Positions 1 to 9,100 of a stretch of 52,299 nt of DNA are shown piece by piece (position 1 is the first letter of the stretch; each line of letters starts with the position of its first letter). Source of the DNA: Candidatus Halobeggiatoa sp. HSG11 (GTDB lineage: Bacteria > Pseudomonadota > Gammaproteobacteria > Beggiatoales > Beggiatoaceae). Where the stretch lies: NCBI GenBank assembly GCA_030378105.1, contig JAUCGL010000014.1, positions 1 through 52,299 on the forward strand. Reading direction: 5' to 3'. The notes below the pieces were generated by a model that was not told the origin of the DNA, did no database searches, and worked only from the letters and a program-made list of their open reading frames with translations. The position numbers and the translations under genes are program-made.

Positions 1-126
1 GGATAAAATATATCATTGTTAACGCACGAAGCGGAGCTTCTTAAGCAGTGCGTTCCCAAACAAGAGTTTGGGAACGATATTTAAACGGTTTCATTAAATG
101 TTTGTCTTGTCAATGCGTAAGTCCTA
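1..126 (-). repeat. Repeat family A, copy 1 (MITE-like, partial)
   Basis: Contains the palindromic core GTTCCCAAAC...GTTTGGGAAC and ends in AATGCGTAAGTCCTA, which is the terminal sequence of the complete family A element at 14314-14575. The window edge may truncate it. The gap before trkA (1-275) holds only this element and repeat H; no gene is seen. Confidence 0.7.
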
Positions 127-132
127 ATTTAT

Positions 133-226
133 ATAGTTTTTCAGATAAATAATTTCACTTAAAACCTACGAGGTTTCCAAAACCTCGCAGGTTTCACACG
201 AATGTATTTTTATGAATATTTATAGT
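133..226 (-). repeat. Repeat family H, single inverted copy
   Basis: This is the reverse complement of the 89-bp unit arrayed at 38950-39169. Its core is a long hairpin built from AAACCTACGAGG / CCTCGCAGGTTT arms, followed by the same AT-rich tail including AATGTATTTTTATGAATA. It abuts the family A element directly. Confidence 0.7.
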
Positions 227-275
227 TCACCAATTCACAATTAAAAAATTTTAGGTTCCTAAAAATTAATAAGGC

Positions 276-1655
276 ATGAAAATAATCATTCTGGGTGCTG
301 GTCAAGTAGGGTATTCCCTTGCTAATCATTTAGTTGCTGAAATTGATAATGATATAACAGTAGTTGATAAGGATACTAACCTATTACGCAATTTACAGGA
401 ACATATGGATTTGCGGACTGTTATTGGTCATGCTGCACATCCTCATGTATTGTTTAAAGCTGGAGCTGAAGATGCTGATATGTTAATTGCTGTAACTAAT
501 AGCGATGAAACTAATATGGTTGCTTGTCAAATTGCCCATACAGTATTCCATACTCCGACTAAAATAGCTCGAGTACGAGAAAGTGATTATTTAAATCATG
601 ATGAAATTTTCGGCGATAACGGCGGATTAGCAGTTGATGTTCACATAAGTCCAGAACAATTAGTAACTCACTATATTCAACGTTTAATTGACTATCCTGA
701 TGCTTTACAAGTGCTTGATTTTGCTGATGGTAAAGTTCAACTAGTAGCAGTTAAGGCATTTTATGGAGGCCCATTAGTTGGACATGCGTTACGAGACATT
801 CAAAATTATTTGCCCAATATTGAAACTAGAATTGCAGCTATGTTTCGGCGAGATAAGGCGATAATTCCAGAAGGTGATACTGTAGTTGAAGTTGATGATG
901 AAATATTTTTTGTGGCTGCAACTCAAAATATTCGTACCGTTATGGCAACTTTGCGTGAATTAGATCGACCTTGTAAACGAATAATGATTGTTGGAGGCGG
1001 TAATATTGGTACTCGTTTAGCATCAGTTTTAGAAAAAAAATATCATGTTAAATTAATTGAAACAAATGTAGGACGTACTGAAATAATTTCTGAAATATTG
1101 CATAAAACTATAGTATTACAAGGTGATGCAGCAGATGAAGATTTATTAAGAGAAGAAAATATTGATGAAACTGATATTTTTTGTGCTATAACTAACGATG
1201 ATCAAATTAATATTTTATCTGCAATGCTTGCCAAACGTATGGGAGCTCGCAAAGTTATGGCTCTTATTAATCGTCCGGCGTATGTGGATTTAGTAGAAAG
1301 TAGTACAATTGATATTGCGATTTCTCCTCAACAAGCTACAATTGGAACTTTATTGGCTCATATACGTCAAGGTGATGTTGTAGTGGTACATTCGTTACGG
1401 CGTGGTGCTGCTGAAGCTATAGAAGCCATTGCTCATGGTGATACAAGGTCATCTAAGGTTGTCGGGCGACGTATTGAGCAGATTAAATTGCCTAAAGGTA
1501 CTACTATTGGTGCTATTGTGCGTGGAGATGAGGTTATAATGGCCCATCATGATACAGTTATTGAATCAGATGACCATGTTATTTTATTTTTAGCTGATAA
1601 AAAGCATATTGCTGTAGTAGAAAGATTATTTCAAGTTGGAGTTATGTTTTTGTGA
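276..1655 (+). CDS. trkA: Trk potassium uptake regulatory subunit TrkA
   Basis: TrkA is the cytoplasmic NAD(H)-binding gating subunit of the Trk K+ uptake system; it docks on the membrane subunit TrkH or TrkG. The 459 residues match the usual length and show the duplicated RCK layout. A first Rossmann fold starts at GAGQVG (residues 7-12) with an acidic VVDKD end of strand 2, and a TrkA-C domain follows. A second Rossmann fold starts with [13 protein letters not shown] near residue 237, followed by a second TrkA-C domain. The ATG is preceded by a weak AAGG. No trkH lies in the window, so the membrane partner must be elsewhere. A repeat-filled gap precedes the gene and a structured gap follows it, so it is probably monocistronic. 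Confidence 0.95.
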   Translation: MKIIILGAGQVGYSLANHLVAEIDNDITVVDKDTNLLRNLQEHMDLRTVIGHAAHPHVLFKAGAEDADMLIAVTNSDETNMVACQIAHTVFHTPTKIARVRESDYLNHDEIFGDNGGLAVDVHISPEQLVTHYIQRLIDYPDALQVLDFADGKVQLVAVKAFYGGPLVGHALRDIQNYLPNIETRIAAMFRRDKAIIPEGDTVVEVDDEIFFVAATQNIRTVMATLRELDRPCKRIMIVGGGNIGTRLASVLEKKYHVKLIETNVGRTEIISEILHKTIVLQGDAADEDLLREENIDETDIFCAITNDDQINILSAMLAKRMGARKVMALINRPAYVDLVESSTIDIAISPQQATIGTLLAHIRQGDVVVVHSLRRGAAEAIEAIAHGDTRSSKVVGRRIEQIKLPKGTTIGAIVRGDEVIMAHHDTVIESDDHVILFLADKKHIAVVERLFQVGVMFL

Positions 1656-1726
1656 TTTTTATTCAATAATTATTTTGTTAATTGTTTAACTTAGTTTATT
1701 ATTAGTATGAAAGTTGCTTAAGGAAC

Positions 1727-1841
1727 GTGTATGAAATAACTTCATCAACTGTAATTAGGAGTTGCAAGATTTACTTGCAAATCGAAATAAGGGAACCTTG
1801 TACTCCGAAAATCATAAGAAAACGTATTTTATTTCATGCAC
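1727..1841. repeat. Imperfect inverted-repeat element in the trkA-mshL gap
   Basis: Outer arms GTGTATGAAATAA (1727-1739) and TTATTTCATGCAC (1829-1841) pair with one mismatch. Inside, GGAGTTGCAAG (1758-1768) can pair imperfectly with CTTGTACTCC (1797-1806). It looks like a small MITE or structured element. The rest of the 356-bp gap is AT-rich with no gene. Confidence 0.5.
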
Positions 1842-2011
1842 ATTACTTACATAAAATAACTACTGTTAAGTAAAAATAATTACACATTTACTATCAATAA
1901 TATATAATATAAATATGATTGGAAGTTTTGACACAACCAATGCAGAGTTAAATATTATGTTATTCAATAATAAAATCAAGAATTACTATATATTTTGTCA
2001 GGTCTAAAATT

Positions 2012-3637
2012 TTGAAATTTCAAGTTATGTGTTTGAAGTGTTATTTAAGTATTTTAGTAATTTTATTAATAAGCTGTGCTCCACAACCTCCAATTCCTTC
2101 ATCCGGGCATCTTAATACTAATAACATTGATATTCCTAAGGATGACATACCGCCATTGGTACAGCAGCAGCCTTTCGTGCCAGTTCCACAACCAACTGCA
2201 CCTTTGGAAGAATTTACGGTTGTTGTTGATGCAGTAGCAGTTGATAAATTACTGTTTGCTTTAGCTCGTGATGCTAGCATAAATGTTGATGTCCATCCCA
2301 GCATTAAAGGTAACATTACTTTAAATGCAATCAACCAAACTCTACCACAACTATTGGAACGTATTGCAAAACAAGTTGATTTACGTTATCAAATCACTGA
2401 TAGTCTGATTACTGTTTTTCCTGATTTACCTTATATGCACTTGTATAAAGTTGATTATGTCAATATGTCAAGAGATACTAAAAGTGAAGTAAAAATTTCG
2501 ACTCAAATAATAAGTAATATGAGTCAAACTGGGGGAGGTGAAGGTGGCGGAAGTGGTGGTGGACAAAGTGATTCGGAAGATAATAACTCTTTAACTACAA
2601 TTACCAATGAATCGAATAACCGTTTTTGGGATACTTTAGAGAAAAATATCAATACTATTTTAGCAAGTTATGAAACTGAAGAAACGGATAAAAAAAATGT
2701 TACTGTTAATTCGGAAAGTGGATTAATAACTGTATATGCCACTCATAAGCAACATAAAGAAATTCAAAATTTTCTTGATCAAGTAATTGCTAGTACTCAT
2801 CGACAAGTTTTAGTTGAAGCCACTATTGCAGAAGTACAATTAGGTAATAACTATCAAGCCGGGGTTAATTGGCAACGAATTGCCGGAGATTTTGTTTATA
2901 ACCAATCTATTTTAGGAGGTGATTTAGGTAATGCACCGTTTTATTCCTTTGAATACAAAAATTCCAACAGCAAATTTGGAGATATTTCTAGCACTGTACG
3001 TTTGTTAGAAACATTTGGTTCAGTTAAAGTTTTGTCTAGTCCTAAAATCATGGCTTTAAATAATCAAACAGCATTACTTAAAGTAGTTGATAATATTGTT
3101 TATTTTACTACTGGGATAGAAGTTAGTGAAACAGAAACTAGAACTCGTGAAATTTATACCACTAGTATTCACACAGTACCGGTAGGTTTGGTTATGGCTA
3201 TAACTCCACAAATAAGTGCTGGTAATAGTATAATTTTGAATGTCCGCCCAACTATTTCTGGGGTTATACAATATAAACTTGATCCAAATCCGGCATTGGC
3301 TTTAGCTGGTACAAAAAATGAAATCCCAGAAATTCAGACTCGGGAAATTGAATCTATTTTAAAGATAGAAAATGGCAATATTGCAATAATTGGTGGTTTG
3401 ATGCAGGATAAAACTGAACAAGATCGACGTGGAATACCGCTTTTATCTCAATTACCTTGGGTTGGCGACCTATTCAGTTATCGCAATGATAATTATAAGA
3501 AAACTGAACTGGTTATTTTTATACGCCCAACTATTATCAAAAATCCTAGTTTGACTGGTGATTTAAAAGAATATAAAGCTTTCTTGCCTAATAATAGTCA
3601 ACCAGATACATTGCCAGCAACCGGATTAAGTCATTAA
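2012..3637 (+). CDS. mshL: MshL-like type IV pilus / type II secretion secretin (lipoprotein)
   Basis: Outer-membrane secretin ring subunit of the MSHA-type pilus or general secretion class. The N-terminus is a lipoprotein signal with lipobox LISC (Cys22 if the TTG at 2012 is the start; an in-frame ATG lies at 2027, leaving a shorter signal). A secretin N0/STN-like domain covers roughly residues 65-130. A Gly/Ser-rich insert (GGGEGGGSGGG) follows near residues 174-186, then an N1/N3-like domain and the C-terminal secretin gate domain with the hallmark GLMQDKTEQDRRGIPLLSQL and a terminal VIFIRPTII strand. MshL is the best match because of the Gly-rich insert and the N-terminal layout; a PilQ or GspD assignment is less likely. 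None of the other msh/pil genes is adjacent, so it stands apart from the usual cluster. Confidence 0.85.
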   Translation: MKFQVMCLKCYLSILVILLISCAPQPPIPSSGHLNTNNIDIPKDDIPPLVQQQPFVPVPQPTAPLEEFTVVVDAVAVDKLLFALARDASINVDVHPSIKGNITLNAINQTLPQLLERIAKQVDLRYQITDSLITVFPDLPYMHLYKVDYVNMSRDTKSEVKISTQIISNMSQTGGGEGGGSGGGQSDSEDNNSLTTITNESNNRFWDTLEKNINTILASYETEETDKKNVTVNSESGLITVYATHKQHKEIQNFLDQVIASTHRQVLVEATIAEVQLGNNYQAGVNWQRIAGDFVYNQSILGGDLGNAPFYSFEYKNSNSKFGDISSTVRLLETFGSVKVLSSPKIMALNNQTALLKVVDNIVYFTTGIEVSETETRTREIYTTSIHTVPVGLVMAITPQISAGNSIILNVRPTISGVIQYKLDPNPALALAGTKNEIPEIQTREIESILKIENGNIAIIGGLMQDKTEQDRRGIPLLSQLPWVGDLFSYRNDNYKKTELVIFIRPTIIKNPSLTGDLKEYKAFLPNNSQPDTLPATGLSH

Positions 3638-3678
3638 AAAATGAGGTATCGTAGAAGGCAGGTCTAGGCTCATTGCTA

Positions 3679-3778
3679 TTAAGTTAAGGGCAACCATAAA
3701 GGATTGCCCCTACATAACATGATGATTTGTAGGGATAATTCCCTTGTGATTATCCCCTAATAAATTTCCTTAACTTAA
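3679..3778. repeat. Repeat family B, copy 1 (MITE-like)
   Basis: Bounded by TTAAGTTAAGG and CCTTAACTTAA as terminal inverted repeats. The interior holds CAACCATAAAGGATTGCCCC and GTAGGGATAATTCCC, which are shared with the copies near 5.9 and 34.2 kb. Confidence 0.75.
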
Positions 3779-3810
3779 TTTATTTAATTAATTAATATGG
3801 AGAATTAAAC

Positions 3811-5706
3811 ATGAAAAAATATGGTTTACTCGTAGCATTATTAATGGAATCAGCAATTGCTGTTCCGGAAATTCCAGCAGTATTTACCAATTCAATTAAG
3901 TATCAAGATGGCAAAATGGTCATGATTGATAAAACTAAAGGTAAAACCTATCCTATACGGAAGGAAGCACCTTTGTATACTTTGGAAGCAGCAGAAGGTA
4001 AAATAACTGGTACAGATACTGGTCTAGCCTTTGATTTTGGTTATTTTGAAGGAACTCTATATTATGGTTTAATTAACTATAATGATGGAAATCATCCAAT
4101 GCCAGTGTTTTTCAAGAAATCAGTTCCAATTGAAAACGGTAAAACTAAAATCACAATTAAAGGCGGATTATCTGGCAAATATGATATGTCTGGTTGGGAA
4201 AAAGCTGGCAAAGGAACCTTAGGTTATCGATTGGTTAACACAAAAGGTAACATAATTTATGATGGTCGTGTGTCTTTTCAAGGCTTAGGACCGTTTAAAA
4301 CCAACGTTTCCTTTATTGAAGAACCAACAGTTAATTATGTCACTAATGACAGTGCAGTTATTGCATTTAGGACTAATTTTCCATCAATAGCAGTTGTTAA
4401 GTTAGGCGATAAAACTTTTAATTCTTCAACCAGTAAAAATCATGAAGTTAAGCTGACCAATTTAGCTTCAGATACTATCTTTTATTACACAGTAACTGTT
4501 TCTGCTCCCGGACAATTATCCAATTCCCAATCTTATAGTTTTAGCACTGCCCCTAAACCCGGAACTCGCAAACCATTTGTATTCGCTTATGCAAGTGATT
4601 CCAGAGCTGGTCAAGGTGGCGGAGAGCGTGATATTTATGGTACAAATGCTTATGTTATGAAGAAGATCATGGCCGTAGCTAAGGCAAAAGGGGCGGTGTT
4701 CTTCCAATTTACCGGCGACATGATTAACGGGCGTTTTAACAACGTATCTGAAACTAAACTTCAATATCAAAATTGGAAACGGGCTATTGAACCTTTTAAT
4801 CATTATATGCCAGTTTATTCAACAATGGGTAATCATGAAGGGCTGTTCCATACTTTTAACGATGGATCAAGAATTGGAATTAATGTAGCTCGTTTTCCAT
4901 TTGCTACCGAATCGGCGGAAGCTATATTTGCGAGTCAATTTGTATTACCAGAAAATGGGCCTGTAAGTGAAGATGGGGCTGAATATGATCCAAATCCTCA
5001 AACTCCTGGTGATTTTCCTAGTTATAAAGAAAATGTTTATTATTATGTATATGATAACGTAGCAATGGTAGTTTTAAATTCTAACTATTTGTTTTCACAA
5101 TCTTTTAAATATTGGTTTGCTAAAAAACATAAAAAGGGTACTTTGGCTTCCGGCGGTGGTTTGCATGGGTATTTAATGGATAAACAATTGGAATGGTTGG
5201 ATAAAACATTGGATAAATTGGAAGCTGATCCGAATATTGATTTTATTTTTGCCACTCAACATACTCCAATATTTCCAAATGGTGGTCATAAAGTGGATGA
5301 TATGTGGTACGATGGCAATAATAGTCCACGTCCATATATAGCTGGTAAACCAGTGCGACATGGAGTTATTGAGCAGCGTGACCGTTATTTGGAAATGTTA
5401 TTGAAACATGAAAAAGTGGTGGCTGTTTTAACTGGTGATGAACATAATTATGCTCGGATGGAATTAACTCCAGAAACTCAAATTCATTTAGCTAACTGGG
5501 ATAATCCTAAAGTAGAAGTTACTCGTTCTCTTTGGCAGATAAATAATGGAGCAGCAGGAGCTCCGTATTATGCACAGGAAACTTTGCCTTGGTCAAATCA
5601 AGTTAAATTGTTCTCTACTCAAAATGCGGTGGTATTTTTCCATGTAGATGGACAGAAATTGCGTATAGAGGTAGTTAATCCAGAAACTTTGGAGAGAATT
5701 GAGTAA
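3811..5706 (+). CDS. Secreted metallophosphatase (purple-acid-phosphatase-like, calcineurin fold)
   Basis: Predicted exported phosphoesterase of 631 residues. It has a weak signal peptide (KKYGLLVALLMESAIA). A beta-rich N-terminal region follows, with a fibronectin-III-like domain (about residues 165-250) of the kind that precedes purple acid phosphatase catalytic domains. The calcineurin-like dimetal domain then carries the expected ligand motifs: ASDSR (about 259), FTGDMINGR (about 302), MGNHE (about 341), ATQHTP (about 482) and GDEHNYAR (about 543, in the GHxH position). A good GGAG lies 8 nt before the ATG. The stop codon overlaps the start of the next gene by one base. The substrate is unknown; phosphate scavenging from organic esters is plausible but not shown. 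Confidence 0.85.
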   Translation: MKKYGLLVALLMESAIAVPEIPAVFTNSIKYQDGKMVMIDKTKGKTYPIRKEAPLYTLEAAEGKITGTDTGLAFDFGYFEGTLYYGLINYNDGNHPMPVFFKKSVPIENGKTKITIKGGLSGKYDMSGWEKAGKGTLGYRLVNTKGNIIYDGRVSFQGLGPFKTNVSFIEEPTVNYVTNDSAVIAFRTNFPSIAVVKLGDKTFNSSTSKNHEVKLTNLASDTIFYYTVTVSAPGQLSNSQSYSFSTAPKPGTRKPFVFAYASDSRAGQGGGERDIYGTNAYVMKKIMAVAKAKGAVFFQFTGDMINGRFNNVSETKLQYQNWKRAIEPFNHYMPVYSTMGNHEGLFHTFNDGSRIGINVARFPFATESAEAIFASQFVLPENGPVSEDGAEYDPNPQTPGDFPSYKENVYYYVYDNVAMVVLNSNYLFSQSFKYWFAKKHKKGTLASGGGLHGYLMDKQLEWLDKTLDKLEADPNIDFIFATQHTPIFPNGGHKVDDMWYDGNNSPRPYIAGKPVRHGVIEQRDRYLEMLLKHEKVVAVLTGDEHNYARMELTPETQIHLANWDNPKVEVTRSLWQINNGAAGAPYYAQETLPWSNQVKLFSTQNAVVFFHVDGQKLRIEVVNPETLERIE

Positions 5707-5909
5707 TGAACATTATTTTGAAAGCCCAATGGTGGATTTTGGTTGCTACTATTGTTATAGGCTGTGCAACACCGGTTAATAAACCAATACCCCCGGTTAA
5801 TAATGAATCGGACAATGTAACCAAGCAATTAAAACTTTTAGATAACAATGACCCACGAGCTGGGGTATTTTTTAAATCCGATTCGTTTGGAAGTATACGG
5901 ATTAAATAA
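5706..5909 (+). CDS. Small lipoprotein, translationally coupled to the phosphatase
   Basis: This 67-residue protein has a hydrophobic signal (WWILVATIVIGC) ending in a lipobox with Cys20, then a short hydrophilic Pro/Asn/Asp-rich tail. Its ATG shares one base with the phosphatase stop codon (TAATG), which indicates translational coupling and a linked function. The mature part is under 50 residues and resembles no family I recognise. It could be a membrane-tethered accessory factor of the phosphatase. The gene is real by context and signal; the function is unknown. Confidence 0.65.
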   Translation: MNIILKAQWWILVATIVIGCATPVNKPIPPVNNESDNVTKQLKLLDNNDPRAGVFFKSDSFGSIRIK

Positions 5910-5917
5910 ATTATCTC

Positions 5918-6052
5918 AGGCTGCTACCCACTGCCATTAAGTTAAGGAAATTAATTGGGGTAACCACAAGAAATAACCCCTACAAATCATCATTTAACGT
6001 AGGGGCAATCCTTTATGGTTGCCCTTAACTTAATGGCAGTGAGGCTGCTACC
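5918..6052. repeat. Repeat family B, copy 2 with 11-bp flanking direct repeat
   Basis: The element spans 5930-6040 with long perfect ends ACTGCCATTAAGTTAAGG / CCTTAACTTAATGGCAGT. It is flanked by the direct repeat AGGCTGCTACC (5918-5928 and 6042-6052), which looks like a target-site duplication or recombination scar. Confidence 0.75.
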
Positions 6053-6079
6053 ACATTAAAATTAATTGTCGGAGTTGAG

Positions 6080-6105
6080 TTCACGGAATATAGATGTTCC
6101 GTGAA
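6080..6105. terminator. Family G hairpin, copy 1
   Basis: TTCACGGAA / TTCCGTGAA arms with an 8-nt loop, starting 23 nt beyond the stop codon of the leftward propeller-cyclase gene. No U-tract follows, so it is a candidate 3'-end or stability hairpin rather than a classic terminator. The same hairpin recurs after other genes (34040, 49115, 51424). Confidence 0.45.
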
Positions 6106-6127
6106 CATCATGAAATTTTTACGAAAC

Positions 6128-9100
6128 TCATTCCAATTCAACCTTATTATTACACCGTTTCAAATAAACTTGGGCCGCAATATCGTCTTTGTTAACTTTT
6201 AACACTTTCTCAAACAGTGGTTTAGCATCTTTATATTCTTCCCAATGGTATAACACAAATCCTTCTTCAAAATTGTTACGAGTTTTATCTTTCAATTCCA
6301 AACTGATAGCTGAATCAGCGTCATAAATCTCATATATGGTGACAACTTCTGTTTTACCTTTAACTTGTACCGCATCAATCACTCTAACATGATATTGTAA
6401 TGGGTCTTTTAACTTTAAATAAGTTTGTTCAGTGATTAACAAAGGAGTCCCATATATTTTGGTTAAGCCTTCAACTCTGGAAGCAACGTTAACCGTATCA
6501 GAAATAACCGTACCATCCATTCGATTTTGTCCACCGACAGTACCTAACATTGATGGCCCAGTATTTAATCCAATCCCAATTTGCATAGGTTTCAAACCAC
6601 CTCGTACTAAAAGTTCATTATGTTGAGTTAACATATTAAGCATAGCTATCCCACCTTTAACTGCATTATCTGCATTATCTGGAAACAAAGCCATAATTGC
6701 ATCACCAATATATTTGTCTATGATGCCTTTATTTTCAGCAATAACTGGCTCCATTTTACCAAGATACATATTAATTAAATCAAATACCTTTTTAGGTGAC
6801 ATAGTTTCAGACATTGCGGTAAACCCTCGAATATCAGAAAACAAAATGGTTATTTCTTTTTCAATATGATCACCTAAATTAACTTCAATGACACTGTTTT
6901 TTTCTAATAAACTGAGAAATTGTTTCGGTACAAAACGTTCATAAGCTTGATTTAGTTTGTATAATTTTTCTTTTTGAGCTTCAGCTAACTGTTCAGTTAG
7001 AGTCTCTAATTCTGTATTTTTAGTTTGTAATTCTATATTTTGCTGCTTGACTTGTGCTTCAATACGCTTGCTTTCAGTTATATCTTGACTAAAACCTTTA
7101 AGATAAATTGGAGTTTCAAAATCATCGTATTCCAATTCAGCTTGTGAACGTAAATTTCGTATTTGGCCATCAGACCAAATAACTCGAAATTCTATTTCAG
7201 CAACATCTTCACCAATAATGCAAGTCTCCAATAAAGAATCAATTTTTTCTTTATCGTCTGGATGAACTTGTTCAACAAAAGCTTCATAACTTGGAACGTA
7301 ATCGTTTGGAGCAATTCCACAGTTCAAACAATCCTGAGTTGAACGAGATACAGTTCCCATTTTAATATCCCAAATCCAACTGCCAACTAAAGCCATGCGT
7401 TGAGCATCTTCCAATAACTTTTCGCTATTACGTAATCTTCCTGTACGTTCAGCAACTTGTTGTTCTAAAGTTTCAGAATAATTGGTTAATTTTTGGGTGA
7501 CTTGCTGTTGTTTAAATTCAAGTTGTTTACGCTCAGTTATATCTTGTATAATATTGATAGCATAAATAATATCGCCCTGTTCATCAAAAATTGGAGTTCC
7601 AAAAATTTCTAAAGGAACTACTGTATTATCACGATGAATTTCCACATCATTTATACTGGTTTTTTCTCCTTTTAAAGCTAATGCAAACGGTAGCTTATCA
7701 TCAGAATATAACTGTTTTGTATCAGTAAGATAAAAAGGTCGATCAGTAAATAATTCTTCAATGGTAGTTATAGTTATGGTTTTTAATTCTTCCAATCCTA
7801 AAATTTTTTGAGCTTGTTGATTAAAAAAGAAAATAGTTCCATAAACATTCAGCACTATAACACCGATTGGCATGGATTCTAAAAATTGCATGAGCCGATT
7901 TTTATTTTCAACTGTTAGTCGCAAAGTTTCAGCTTTAAGTTTAGAAACGTTGAGATGAGTTTTAATTCGAGCTATTAACTCATCTTTAAACACAGGTTTA
8001 GCAAGATAATCATTGGCTCCATTTTCAAATCCAATTACCATGTCTATTATTTGATTCTTGGCGGTCAGTAAAATAATTGGTAGTTCATCAGCCGCCCAAG
8101 TTTTACGAATTTCTTTAGTTACTTCATAACCACTTTTAACCGGCATCATGATATCTAATAAAATAATGTCAGGACGTTCTATTTTTTTCAATATTTCTAA
8201 TGCTTGCACTCCAGATTCAGCTTGAATAATATTATAATTTAATAAAGATAAATGGTTAACCAATACTTGTCTGTTAACTGGTTCGTCATCAACAATTAAC
8301 ACGGTGTGTTTGTCCGAGGGCAATAATTCTATAACTGTTTCCTCAATAACTTCTTCGTCAGGTAGTTCTGGCAATATTGAATTTGAATTATCTAAAGGTG
8401 CTTGTTTAGCTATAATTGGTAATTGTTCACTAGTTATTTGTTCCTCGGTAATTGGCAAAATGAATGTAAATTTTGAGCCTTGATTTAAGCGTGATTCCAC
8501 ACAAATATGACCGCCGTGTAAACTGACTAACTGGTGGGTAACTGCCAATCCCAAACCAGTACCACCATAAGTTCTTGCTGTTGAACCATCAACTTGTTCA
8601 AATGCTTCAAAAATACGGCTTAATTTTTCGGTTGGAATTCCAATTCCAGTATCAGCAACAGTCACTGCAAAACCTTCTGTTACTATTTCAGCCGATATTG
8701 TAACTGTACCTTTTTCGGTAAATTTAATCGCATTACCAACTAAGTTATGTAAAATTTGTTGAACACGGTTTTCGTCAGCGTTAAGAGGTGGTAAATAAGT
8801 TGAAATTTCATTGATTAATTTAATATTTTTTTTCTCAATCAATGGCTGACTGAGAGCTAAAACTATTTCCACAATAGTTGGCATATTAATGGAAGTACGT
8901 TGTAAATCAAACTCTTGTTTTTTAAGTTTGGAAAAGTCTAAAATATCATTGACTAAGCTAGTCAGCCTTCTGCCACTGGATACAATTATCGCTAAATTAG
9001 ATTCCAACTGTTGATTAACATTGCCAGCAACTCCATCAATTAATGACTCAGCTATTCCAATGATGCCATTAAGAGGTGTGCGTAATTCATGTGAAGTATT

